64,000 nt of DNA from Clostridia bacterium (lineage in GTDB: Bacteria; Bacillota; Clostridia; Christensenellales; Borkfalkiaceae): NCBI GenBank assembly GCA_017465865.1, contig JAFTVF010000003.1, positions 62,001 through 126,000 of the forward strand. The letters are read 5' to 3'. Below the pieces are notes generated by a model. That model saw only the letters and a list, made by a program, of their open reading frames with translations, was not told the origin of the DNA and ran no database searches. Both the position numbers and the translations under genes were made by a program. Shown here piece after piece: positions 1 through 7,331 of this stretch; the stretch's first letter is position 1, and the number at the start of each line of letters is the position of its first letter.

Positions 1-24
1 GCCGGGACTGTGATAGTCTGTCAT
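1..24 (-). CDS. 5' end of an unidentified gene, cut by the window edge
   Basis: Only eight codons are visible, reading MTDYHSPG on the minus strand. The call rests on a very good ribosome site, AAGGAGG at 40-34, nine bases before the ATG at 24-22. No function can be proposed. The gene would be divergent from nothing nearby: the hairpin array at 56-307 separates it from the end of the 779-aa surface protein gene, which runs in the same direction. Confidence 0.55.
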
Positions 25-55
25 AAGATCGTTCCTCCTTGTGGGTGTTTTTAGA

Positions 56-307
56 AGTGAATTGCATTGCCTGACGGCGCGATATGCCGTTGGCGCGATA
101 TTTGCCTTGTGGCAAGCGATATGCCCTATCGGGCGCGATATGTTTTGTCTTGCAAGCAAGCCAAAACGTAGTGGTAAAATTTATACAATTTTAATTGTAA
201 ATACCAGCCACAACACTTGTGAAGCAAGCATATCGCACGAGCGTAAGCGAGTATATCGCAACGCAGTTATATCGCACGAAGTATATCACTTTTGAGCGAA
301 GCGAAAA
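56..307. repeat. hairpin array, GCGATAT class, copy 1
   Basis: Four GCGATAT 7-mers (79, 95, 116, 135) on the left and four inverted ATATCGC/ATATCAC 7-mers (230, 253, 269, 283) on the right are separated by 9-16 base segments. Several of these are small palindromes, for example GCCGTTGGC, TTGCCTTGTGGCAA and GCCCTATCGGGC. The middle (142-222) holds two larger imperfect hairpins: GTTTTG...CAAAAC, then GTGGT...CCAC enclosing TACAATT/AATTGTA. The left end carries AGTGAATTGC (56-65). Copy 2 of the class lies inverted at about 9110-9369. The element begins about 15 bases after the stop codon of the minus-strand gene at 324. The 84-codon frame across it is not a gene. Function is unknown. Confidence 0.85.
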
Positions 308-323
308 CACAGTTTGCCTTGCC

Positions 324-2663
324 TTATTCTTCCTTTTCGTGTTTTCTCAAAATCAAAAAGTCGGTTAAAATACAGATCGCGCCGAAGCCGAGAATGAGAT
401 ATACGAGGCGGTAGAGCGCGTCTTTGTTGCTGTTCGTACTGCCGTATACCGCTTGTTCGGGGGTAGGCGGCGTGCCGTCGAAAAGATTGACGTAGGCTTT
501 GGGGATATAGCCCGTCTGCGTTTCGCCGTTTTCGGCTGTATACGAGACGTGATAATAGGCGTGGTCGAGCTTGTCGATCTCGCCGAGCAGAGTGATCTTT
601 GTACCGCGCGCAAGCCTTGAAACGGTGAGAAGCTCGGTGAGATAAGGGAATTTATAGAGGTATACCTCGCTCGATAAATACGCGGCCGCACGCGCGTTTT
701 CCGCGTAGTCCGTGCGGTAATCCGCAAGCGGAGTGCAAAGGCTCGTTAAGGCGAGATACACGTCGTATTTTTGCGCGGTTTCGTCGAAGACGGCGAGTAC
801 GTTATACTGCTCCGTTTCTCCGATTTTCAGCGCGGTCATGGCTTCGGATTTTCTCGAATGGCTAAGGTACGGGAAATATTCCGCGCCGTCGAGCGTTTCG
901 ATATCGAAAGACACCACCAGCGCGTTGGGTTTTGTCTGGACGACGGAAAATTCCGCGCTTTCGGGGGCGAAGATCTGTTTGTCAACGCCACTGACGGGTA
1001 TGGTCTTGACCGTCGGAAGACAGAGCTTTTCCGTGGCGACGATATAGTTTTCTTGGTATAATACGTAGGTTTGGTTTTCCTTGATCCCGAACGCGAAGGA
1101 TACGGGGGTGATTTCGGGCGTGTACACGAGGGAAGCCGAGAAATCGTAGCTTTCCGCCGCGCCGAGTTTTACGACCGTTTTGTCTTGCAACGCGTACACC
1201 TCGCCCGCGTAATCCACGTGGAGCTTGGCCGTGCGTTCGGGCAGGTCGGTGCGGTATTTTTCACCCTCCGCGGTAGGGGAGAGGAATTCCTCTTCCGTGA
1301 AACGGTAGATGTCGTTGCCGTGCGCGGTATAGAGATACCCGTACGCGTCGGAGGTTAAGTGCGTGGTGTATTTCGGGGGCTTTGCAACGCCCGAGAGCTG
1401 CCACGCTCCGTCCGTTTGAGAGAGTACGAAACAATGATTGTTTTCGGTGATGAAATAGAATTTACCGTACACGCTCGCCGTGCCGACGAGGTGTTCCGTG
1501 AAGTCGTAGGAATAAACGTCTGCGCCGTCGTACAAAATCGCCTGCGTTTCGTTTGCGGCGAGGACTTTCCCGTCGTCCGCCGTTAAATATTTCGCGGAGA
1601 GCGCGGAGGGGATCGGCGTTTGGAAAGTCTGCGTTATCGTATCGTACACGGAGATACGGTCGTTGAGGTCGTCGGCGATATACAGCGCGTCGCCGTCGAG
1701 GTGGAGCGCCGTACCGCCGTCAATGCGGTTTTGCGAGGTGGAGCGGGCGCAGATCTCGTAGCCCGTAAACGCGTTATCGGTAAGAGAAAATTGCCGTACC
1801 CCGCCGTATTTGCTGGGTTGGTTGGTTTTTCGGATTACGTAGAAATATCCGCCGTGCGCGGAAACGGTGGCGTAACCGTTCGTTTCTTCAAACAGCAGGC
1901 TTTCCGCGCCGATCTGCGGTAACGCGTGGGTGAAAAATTTGCCCTCAAAGGTCGTACAGCCCAAAATGCCGTCGCTGACAACGATCGACGAAATCAGCTC
2001 CGAAAAATAGCCGATGGGCGCGGTGAGCGCAGGGGAATCGACGCTGACCTTGTGCAGATAATGTCCTGCGTTGGTGTAATACAGATCGTCGTTCCATACC
2101 GTAATGGCGGGGCTTGCCGACAAACTTTTTACGATAGGGGTTTGGGGCACGGTCGGTGCGTACAGGTCCGTTTGATAGATATTCGCGCCGCCGTCGCCGT
2201 CTTCGCCCGAGGCTTCGCCTGAAATGATCGTAAAGAACAGATCGTCGCCCGCGATAAAGAATGTGTTGCAGGCAAAGTTCAGCTTCGTTGCCGTCAGGGT
2301 TTCGGGATCGAGCGAGTGCAGCTGTATCGCGCCGTCGAGGAAATACAGCGTATCCATATCCGAAAATTGCAGTTTCGTAACGCTTTGCTCGTGCTCGTAG
2401 CGGCGGTAGTTCCCCGTTGCGCGGTCGTACAGATAAATAACCTCGCCGTCGGCAATCGCCGTATATTCTTCGGTTACCGCTGTGGACGACGGGTTTTCCA
2501 GCGAAAGATACTCTTCGTAAGAGGTGGGGGAAAGCAGCTCGGTTTTCGGTTCGGCGGTTTCTGCCTGCGCGGAAATTTCGTCCGCAAAGCAAATCCCCGC
2601 CCACGAAGCCGCGAGGGCGGTAAACGCTAATATGGATACCAAAGCCGTCTTGATTTTCCTCAT
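324..2663 (-). CDS. membrane-anchored surface protein, propeller-like with C-terminal SH3-like domain
   Basis: The 779-residue product has a signal peptide (about 1-27, cut near CFA-DE), a long beta-rich region with repeated short 'VSAHGGYFYVI'-type strands suggesting a WD/NHL-like propeller (about 60-600), an SH3-like stretch near 665-732 ending in GYIPKAYVN, and one membrane helix (about 751-771) before a short charged tail. It is probably a cell-surface protein anchored at its C-terminus. The 248-aa protein at 6503-7249 repeats the C-terminal plan (GYIPK, a Pro-rich linker with PEQ, a helix, a charged tail), so the two look like paralogues. No catalytic motif was seen. The start ATG at 2663 has no ribosome site; see the promoter entry. 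Role unknown. Confidence 0.8.
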   Translation of the reverse strand: MRKIKTALVSILAFTALAASWAGICFADEISAQAETAEPKTELLSPTSYEEYLSLENPSSTAVTEEYTAIADGEVIYLYDRATGNYRRYEHEQSVTKLQFSDMDTLYFLDGAIQLHSLDPETLTATKLNFACNTFFIAGDDLFFTIISGEASGEDGDGGANIYQTDLYAPTVPQTPIVKSLSASPAITVWNDDLYYTNAGHYLHKVSVDSPALTAPIGYFSELISSIVVSDGILGCTTFEGKFFTHALPQIGAESLLFEETNGYATVSAHGGYFYVIRKTNQPSKYGGVRQFSLTDNAFTGYEICARSTSQNRIDGGTALHLDGDALYIADDLNDRISVYDTITQTFQTPIPSALSAKYLTADDGKVLAANETQAILYDGADVYSYDFTEHLVGTASVYGKFYFITENNHCFVLSQTDGAWQLSGVAKPPKYTTHLTSDAYGYLYTAHGNDIYRFTEEEFLSPTAEGEKYRTDLPERTAKLHVDYAGEVYALQDKTVVKLGAAESYDFSASLVYTPEITPVSFAFGIKENQTYVLYQENYIVATEKLCLPTVKTIPVSGVDKQIFAPESAEFSVVQTKPNALVVSFDIETLDGAEYFPYLSHSRKSEAMTALKIGETEQYNVLAVFDETAQKYDVYLALTSLCTPLADYRTDYAENARAAAYLSSEVYLYKFPYLTELLTVSRLARGTKITLLGEIDKLDHAYYHVSYTAENGETQTGYIPKAYVNLFDGTPPTPEQAVYGSTNSNKDALYRLVYLILGFGAICILTDFLILRKHEKEE

Positions 2664-2700
2664 ACACTTTTATTATACCACCTTTTCTCAAAAAAAGCAA
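2664..2700 (-). promoter_or_regulatory. promoter of the 779-aa gene, near-leaderless
   Basis: On the minus strand TTGCTT (2700-2695), a 17-base spacer and TATAAT (2677-2672) form a clear SigA promoter. Only eight bases separate the -10 box from the ATG at 2663, so the transcript should begin 0-2 bases before the start codon, and no Shine-Dalgarno sequence is present. Leaderless translation is inferred. Confidence 0.65.
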
Positions 2701-2744
2701 TACATTGAGGGAAATTTTCGTGCAAAGTTTTAGGAATGAATTTC

Positions 2745-2773
2745 TTGCAAAAATCAAAAGAATATGTTAAAAT
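2745..2773 (+). promoter_or_regulatory. promoter of the LuxR-type regulator
   Basis: TTGCAA (2745-2750), 17 bases, TAAAAT (2768-2773). It implies a leader of about 125 bases before the ATG at 2906, which includes the hairpin at 2880-2895. Confidence 0.55.
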
Positions 2774-2879
2774 AAAGTATCGGAACGCGCGCGAGGAAGT
2801 CGGTTGCTTGCGTTCGTTGAAATACTTGCAAGAAAAAATGAAAGTGTTCGCGAAAACGAATAGTTTAACGGTCTAAATC

Positions 2880-2901
2880 GTTCGCGATGGCGAACAGGTG
2901 G
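2880..2901 (+). promoter_or_regulatory. hairpin abutting the ribosome site
   Basis: GTTCGC, loop GATG, GCGAAC (2880-2895) is a perfect 6-bp hairpin ending directly at the ribosome site AGGTGG (2896-2901). That site lies only four bases before the ATG. The arrangement could limit ribosome access or be an operator for the encoded regulator. Both are inferences. Confidence 0.45.
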
Positions 2902-2905
2902 GAAT

Positions 2906-4135
2906 ATGAAATATATAACGGTAAAAGAAGCCGCCGAGAAGTGGCAGATCAGTACGAGGCGGGTGCAAATTTTTTGCAGTCAAAACAGGATAGCGGGCGC
3001 ATACCGTTTCGGGAAATCGTATATGATACCCGAAAACGCGGAATATCCCTCGCGGAAGAGAGCGCAGGAGAAAAGCAATGCGAAACTTCCGATGCCGAGA
3101 AAAACTCCGTTTTTGGATATGACCAACCTTTACAAGGCGGCAGGTACGGCGGACGAGTGCGTGGAAAGACTTGGCGATAACCCCGAAGCGCAGGCGTTAT
3201 TTGCCGCTGAAATCGCGTATTCACGAGGCGAAATCGACAAGGTGATCGAACATGCCAAAGAGTTTTTGCGTTCCCGTTCGGGGTTTTACGCCGTAAACGC
3301 AGGCGGTATGCTGTTGGCTCTTGCCGCTATGTGGAAAGGGGATATCGCGCTTTACCGCCAAGCGAAGATCCATATCTGCGAAGCGCCGTGGAAAACCGCC
3401 GAGGATAAGCAAATTATGCGGCTTTCTCTTGCGTGTATCGACAGCGCGGTGCGCGATTTGAGCGACTATCCCGATTGGTTCAGAAAAGGGCAATTCGAGC
3501 ATTTACACCCCGATTCCCACCCTGCGGCAAAGGTTTTTTACATAAAATACTTTATCATTGCCGCGCAAGAGCAAGCCAAAGGCACGATAAAGCTCCCTGA
3601 CGTTACGGGTATGGGGTTAATGCGCGTGATCCCGTATATTGCCGAGCCGTTGATTTCCCGCGTGGTTGCGGAAAAGCTCGTTGTTCCCGAAATCTATTTG
3701 CGGCTTTTGGTAGCCGTTGCCTATCATCAGCTTGGCGAAGACGAAAACGCAATTGTACATATAGACAAAGCGATAGACCTTGCTTTGCCCGATAGACTGC
3801 TTGGCATACTTGCCGAGCATCGGCGAAACCTTGATAATCTTTTAGACGATAGGCTGTTATTAAAAGACGAAAAAGCGCTTGCCAAGTTAAAGGAATTGCA
3901 TAAAGAATTGTTGCAAGGCTTTACAAAACTGCATAACTCGCTGTTTTCTAAAAACATTTCAAACGCACTTACGGTAAGACAGCGTGAAATGTGCCGTTTG
4001 GCGGCGTTTGGACTGCCTGATAAGGAAATCGCCGTCCGTATGAGAGTAGAGCCGTCGCACGTTAAAAAGGAATTGTTTATGATTATGAACAAAACGGGCG
4101 CGGCGAATAGAAAAGAACTCGGCGCGTATATATAA
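2906..4135 (+). CDS. transcription regulator: excisionase-like HTH, helical middle, LuxR-type HTH
   Basis: Residues 1-50 (MKYITVKEAAEKWQIS..., then YRFGKSYMIP) match the small MerR/excisionase HTH with its wing. The middle (about 80-330) is alpha-helical and TPR-like. Residues about 350-409 (LTVRQREMCRLAAFGLPDKE...VKKELFMIMNKTGA) are a LuxR/GerE-type HTH. Two DNA-binding domains at opposite ends of one 409-residue chain is unusual; family members usually carry one. It is a cytoplasmic one-component regulator with unknown signal. The adjacent Cys-rich gene and lipoprotein downstream are plausible targets, because a repeated sequence sits in their promoter. Start chosen at the ATG preceded by AGGTGG. 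Confidence 0.8.
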   Translation: MKYITVKEAAEKWQISTRRVQIFCSQNRIAGAYRFGKSYMIPENAEYPSRKRAQEKSNAKLPMPRKTPFLDMTNLYKAAGTADECVERLGDNPEAQALFAAEIAYSRGEIDKVIEHAKEFLRSRSGFYAVNAGGMLLALAAMWKGDIALYRQAKIHICEAPWKTAEDKQIMRLSLACIDSAVRDLSDYPDWFRKGQFEHLHPDSHPAAKVFYIKYFIIAAQEQAKGTIKLPDVTGMGLMRVIPYIAEPLISRVVAEKLVVPEIYLRLLVAVAYHQLGEDENAIVHIDKAIDLALPDRLLGILAEHRRNLDNLLDDRLLLKDEKALAKLKELHKELLQGFTKLHNSLFSKNISNALTVRQREMCRLAAFGLPDKEIAVRMRVEPSHVKKELFMIMNKTGAANRKELGAYI

Positions 4136-4144
4136 AAAACGGTA

Positions 4145-4182
4145 AAACACCCAACTTTTCAGCTCTTAAAAGTTGGGTGTTT
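4145..4182 (+). terminator. intrinsic terminator of the regulator gene
   Basis: A 15-bp perfect stem, AAACACCCAACTTTT (4145-4159) with AAAAGTTGGGTGTTT (4168-4182), loop CAGCTCTT, is followed by a T-rich stretch. Its ACCCAACTTTT core is repeated about 45 bases further on, in the next promoter. Confidence 0.8.
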
Positions 4183-4190
4183 CATTTTGT

Positions 4191-4250
4191 AAATACCCAA
4201 CTTTTTCGGCTGGAAAAGTTACCCAAAAATCCAAAGAAATCCCGTATAAT
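4191..4250 (+). promoter_or_regulatory. promoter with inverted-repeat element for the Cys-rich gene and lipoprotein
   Basis: A consensus TATAAT at 4245-4250 lacks a good -35 box (CCCAAA at the right distance). In its place lies an imperfect inverted repeat, ACCCAACTTTTT...GGAAAAGTTACCC (4194-4223), which repeats the core of the terminator just upstream. A weak -35 with a palindrome over it suggests an activator-dependent promoter. The neighbouring LuxR-type protein is the obvious candidate, by inference. Confidence 0.45.
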
Positions 4251-4316
4251 GGTGTCAACAAATCCGAAAGACGCTGCGTATGCGGGATTTTTAATTTACG
4301 AGAAGGAGGAAAACCG

Positions 4317-4661
4317 ATGGACGGGATTGTTAGCGGCGCGTTATATAAAACGGTGGAGATAGACGGCGTGCGGTTCGATATCTATTACGGATTTTATAAC
4401 GAACGGGAAAAAGAACTCGGCTACGAGCCGACACCCGTCTATCCCAACTTCGACAAAAATCCGCAATACACGAAAAACGGCGAATTGGTGGTAGCCGTCT
4501 ATAAAGACCTATGCGAGCATTACAAGCCGCTACCGAAAACGATAGAGCTTGACGGTTGCGTAAATTGCGTACATTTTGACCGTCGCGAGGAATATATTGG
4601 ATTATGTAAATGCGAGCATTGTAAAAAAGCGGACGAAAATCCCGAACGGCAAAACGAATAG
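4317..4661 (+). CDS. small Cys-rich protein, function unknown
   Basis: The 114-residue product starts MDGIVSGALYKTVEIDGVRF; the ATG at 4317 follows GAAGGAGG at 4303-4310. A longer frame from 4173 has no ribosome site and runs through the promoter, so it was rejected. The C-terminal third holds CVNC and CKCEHC, a possible zinc-binding knuckle. It has no signal peptide. It sits 64 bases before a lipoprotein gene and is probably co-transcribed with it. I do not recognise the family. Confidence 0.7.
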   Translation: MDGIVSGALYKTVEIDGVRFDIYYGFYNEREKELGYEPTPVYPNFDKNPQYTKNGELVVAVYKDLCEHYKPLPKTIELDGCVNCVHFDRREEYIGLCKCEHCKKADENPERQNE

Positions 4662-4725
4662 CTTAGGAGAACGCTGTCGGGCGCATACTGAAAAATCAAA
4701 AAATAAAAATTAGGAGATAAAAATT

Positions 4726-5436
4726 ATGAAATCAATTAAGGAAAAAATTTTTGCAACCGTTTTTGCTCTTGCAACGGCGTTTTCTCTGACTGCCTGTGCA
4801 AAGAAAAAAGACGTAAACAGCGCAGTTGCGCCCTTGTCCGAGCAGATCGCGACGATCAACGGAACGGTTACCGAGATGCAAACGCTTGACGGCGAGCTTG
4901 GCGAATATATCGACGGCTTGGAAAACGAAGTTTTAGAGTTGGAAGCACAAGCAGAAGAAAACGCGAAGAAAATTGCGGAAATGGAAAAACAACTCGCATG
5001 CTTGAATCAGGGCGGACATAGTTTTGCGGAAGAATGTACGGCTAACGACGACGGAACGCACGCAAAAGTCTGCGCGGATTGTTCTTACGTGCAGACGGTA
5101 AATTGTAATCTTACGTGGGAAAGTCAAGGCAACGGTGTGTTTACGAGTACTTGTTCCGATTGCTCGGCTGACTATCAAGCGACCGTAACGCTTGGGGAGT
5201 ATGATAATATTTATAGCGGCGAAGAGAAGAAACCGCCCGTTACGGTTGTCATAAACGGCGAAACCTTGAAAGAGGGGGCTGATTACGAAGTGGCGTATGC
5301 AAATAACAAGTACGTTGGTACGGCAACTGCAACCGTTAGCTTCACAGGAAAATATTCGGGAACGATTGCGCTGGAATTTGAAATCATTCAAGACCCCGCG
5401 ACGGGTGGTTTTGACGGAGAGTGGATAACTTTTTAA
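4726..5436 (+). CDS. lipoprotein with coiled coil, Cys-rich module and Ig-like domain
   Basis: The 236-residue product has a lipobox LTAC with Cys24. Residues about 35-95 are a Glu/Leu-rich coiled coil. A Cys-rich module follows (about 97-150; GTHAKVC, CADC, CSDC), of the kind found repeated in surface proteins of gut Firmicutes. A beta-sandwich module (about 170-222) contains LKEGADYEVAY and NNKYVGTATATV, typical of clostridial cell-surface Ig-like repeats. It is probably exposed on the membrane or wall. The ribosome site TAGGAG lies upstream. Role unknown. Confidence 0.75.
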   Translation: MKSIKEKIFATVFALATAFSLTACAKKKDVNSAVAPLSEQIATINGTVTEMQTLDGELGEYIDGLENEVLELEAQAEENAKKIAEMEKQLACLNQGGHSFAEECTANDDGTHAKVCADCSYVQTVNCNLTWESQGNGVFTSTCSDCSADYQATVTLGEYDNIYSGEEKKPPVTVVINGETLKEGADYEVAYANNKYVGTATATVSFTGKYSGTIALEFEIIQDPATGGFDGEWITF

Positions 5437-5458
5437 GTAATAATATGCAAATAAAATG

Positions 5459-5495
5459 CGACGGCGGACGTTATGCGTCCGCCGTCGTGCTTTTC
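5459..5495 (+). terminator. intrinsic terminator after the lipoprotein
   Basis: A 12-bp perfect stem CGACGGCGGACG (5459-5470) with CGTCCGCCGTCG (5476-5487), loop TTATG, then TGCTTTTCT. It separates the surface-protein genes from the phage module. Confidence 0.85.
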
Positions 5496-5550
5496 TCGGA
5501 AAAATTTACCAAAAATTTATAAAACAGGCATAATGTTGTCAGGTTTTATG

Positions 5551-5584
5551 TGTTATACTGCTTATAAATACGAACAAATGTTCG
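5551..5584 (+). promoter_or_regulatory. extended -10 promoter overlapped by a LexA (SOS) box
   Basis: TGTTATACT (5551-5559) is an extended -10 element without a clear -35. CGAACAAATGTTCG (5571-5584) fits the Gram-positive LexA operator CGAAC-N4-GTTCG as a full palindrome and would cover about +5 to +18. LexA would block this promoter until DNA damage. The first gene downstream is the phage sigma-like regulator, 95 bases later. Confidence 0.7.
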
Positions 5585-5678
5585 GATTTTTACCAAAAAA
5601 GGTGGCGTTGACCACTTGAAAAATTTCCATTTGATGACATAATAGGCGCGTCGGTGCGGCAAGAGGAGGTGAAAGGTT

Positions 5679-6215
5679 TTGGAAAATTACGCGAAAGTGG
5701 TTTTGTACGCGTATCCGCTGCTGAGTACGGTGGGACAAGATTACGAGGAGCATATCAGGAATAAGGCGTTGCTTTCGTACGACAGTCCGATGACGGCGGA
5801 GAGGCTGGCGGAATATATTGCGGGAGAGATACTGTGTATGGACAAGCTGGAATGGCTGAAAGCTACGGTGGAGGAAGTGTTAGAAAAGCTGGACGAGGTA
5901 GAGAGGACGCTGCTTTCGATACGGTATTTCGGGAAACGGAAAAAGATACGGAGGTTTTTGCCTTTGCGCCGCGCGACGAACGAGGAGAAACGCGAGAACG
6001 CTTGGAGCGAGGGAAAATATTTTCGACGGCAACGCAGGCTTGCCGAGAAAGTGGGCGCGATGTTAAAGTGCGCGGGCGTTACCAAGGAGGTGTACGACAG
6101 AGATTTTGCGGGGTTGGAAATATTTGATAAAATACATAGTTTCGTGGAAGCGGGGCGGGATCGGAAAATTTCCGCGGACGAGCGGAGATGGATAGGGGGA
6201 AAAGGGGTGAAATGA
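5679..6215 (+). CDS. phage sigma-like transcription regulator (late-gene activator type)
   Basis: The 178-residue product starts at TTG (5679), preceded by a near-perfect ribosome site AGAGGAGGTGA (5662-5672). Residues about 60-90 (VEEVLEKLDEVERTLLSIRYFG) look like sigma region 4 or the ArpU/RinA-type regulators that switch on phage packaging genes. A very basic stretch (GKRKKIRRFLPLRR) follows. Being first in the module, behind a LexA box, fits a role as SOS-triggered activator of the head genes. The last codons, GTG AAA TGA, are at the same time the first 7-mer of the hairpin array at 6207. The exact family is uncertain. Confidence 0.65.
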   Translation: MENYAKVVLYAYPLLSTVGQDYEEHIRNKALLSYDSPMTAERLAEYIAGEILCMDKLEWLKATVEEVLEKLDEVERTLLSIRYFGKRKKIRRFLPLRRATNEEKRENAWSEGKYFRRQRRLAEKVGAMLKCAGVTKEVYDRDFAGLEIFDKIHSFVEAGRDRKISADERRWIGGKGVK

Positions 6216-6502
6216 ATTGCTGTCGCAATTCGTGAAATGGGCAAAGCAAGTGAATTGATAGCTACGCTATCGTGAATTTTCGCTAACGCTCAGTGAATTG
6301 GGCTTGCGTCCGTGAATTGCGTTGCAAAGCAACGCGTTATGGTAGGAATTATACAAGTATACTTGTAAATCCTACAAAGGCGTTATAATGTTTCCATAAT
6401 GCAACCGCAGGTTGCATTTCACGCCCGTAGGGCATTTCACGAAAAACGAAGTTTTTCATTTCACGCGCCGATAGGTGCATTTCACGCAAGGCATAGTCTT
6501 GC
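6207..6502. repeat. hairpin array, GTGAATT class
   Basis: The plan is the same as the array at 56-307, but the 7-mer is GTGAATT/GTGAAAT on the left and ATTTCAC on the right. Spacers are hairpins such as GATAGCTACGCTATC, GCGTTGCAAAGCAACGC, GCAACCGCAGGTTGC, GCCCGTAGGGC and GAAAAACGAAGTTTTTC. The central part (about 6342-6405) folds as TAGGA...TCCTA enclosing TACAAG/CTTGTA, comparable in shape to the other arrays though different in sequence. The left end overlaps the stop codon of the plus-strand gene. The right end hairpin GCAAG...CTTGC finishes at 6502, directly against the stop codon of the convergent gene. Confidence 0.85.
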
Positions 6503-7249
6503 CTACTCTTCCTGTTCGTACGGCGGGCGGCGGGGCGGTTTTAAGATGAGCGCGGCGAGCACGGGAACGAGCAGACAGAGCGCAATTAAAATCGCGATCT
6601 GGGCGGGAGAGGAAGAACGGCTTGCGGTTTGTTCGGGGTCGCCCGTCGGCGGAGAGGCGGACAGGCTGGCGATATAGTCGGCGTATTCGGAGTTTTCTTC
6701 ATACGAGAGGGTTTCGGGTTTTGGAATGTACCCGAATTCGTCCCCTCGTAGTACGTAACAGTAGGTTTCCGAGCCGATCGTATAGTCGCCGTAATACGTG
6801 CAGGTAAGAGTGATTTCGGTGAGGAAATTGTCCTCGTCTTCTTCACTGCCGTCGATGCGGTAGCGCACGTCGAAGAAGTAATACAAATAAGGGCGCGAGG
6901 GCGTGAAATCTACGAACGAGAGCGTTTCGGTCTTGGCGTAGCCCGTCAGTTTTTTCGTGTTCGTATCGTCGGTGAGGTATTCGATTTTGCAATAGCTTTC
7001 GCCGTATTCGATAAGGCGGACGAAATAGGTTTTCGGCAAGAGAAAAAGTCCGCGCCGTTCGTCGGGAGCGGAGTAGAAAAACGCTTCGGAGAGAACGCAG
7101 GCGTAGCTGCCCGAGGTTGGCGGTTCTTCGGCGGAGGCTTTTTGAACGGAAGAAAGCGCTCGGGGCGGTAGGAGCGCGCCGAGCAGGAAAAGCAAGCAAT
7201 ATACAAGCGCGAGAAGCGCCTTTGTCGGTGTGGAAATTCGTTTTTTCAT
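6503..7249 (-). CDS. membrane-anchored surface protein, short paralogue of the 779-aa protein
   Basis: The 248-residue product has a signal peptide (about 1-40), a beta-rich region with two SH3-like stretches (RGLFLLPKTYFVRLIEYGES... and GYIPKPETL), a Ser/Pro linker (SPPTGDPEQT) and a membrane helix (about 216-236) with a Pro/Arg tail. The C-terminal plan matches the protein at 324-2663. It lies antisense between the phage regulator and the terminase gene, so it interrupts the phage module. Whether it is host cargo or a later insertion cannot be told. A TATAAT on the minus strand (7289-7284) is a possible promoter. Role unknown. Confidence 0.75.
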   Translation of the reverse strand: MKKRISTPTKALLALVYCLLFLLGALLPPRALSSVQKASAEEPPTSGSYACVLSEAFFYSAPDERRGLFLLPKTYFVRLIEYGESYCKIEYLTDDTNTKKLTGYAKTETLSFVDFTPSRPYLYYFFDVRYRIDGSEEDEDNFLTEITLTCTYYGDYTIGSETYCYVLRGDEFGYIPKPETLSYEENSEYADYIASLSASPPTGDPEQTASRSSSPAQIAILIALCLLVPVLAALILKPPRRPPYEQEE

Positions 7250-7331
7250 AGGGTGAGATACGCTCGATAGATTGCGTTAGAGATATTATATAGAAAGGAG
7301 CGGGGGCGTTTTTGGGAGATTGGCAGGGATT

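Noticed and set aside
56..307. CRISPR array
   Set aside because: The repeats are only 7 bases, are inverted across the element, and the spacers are palindromes. No cas genes are in the window.
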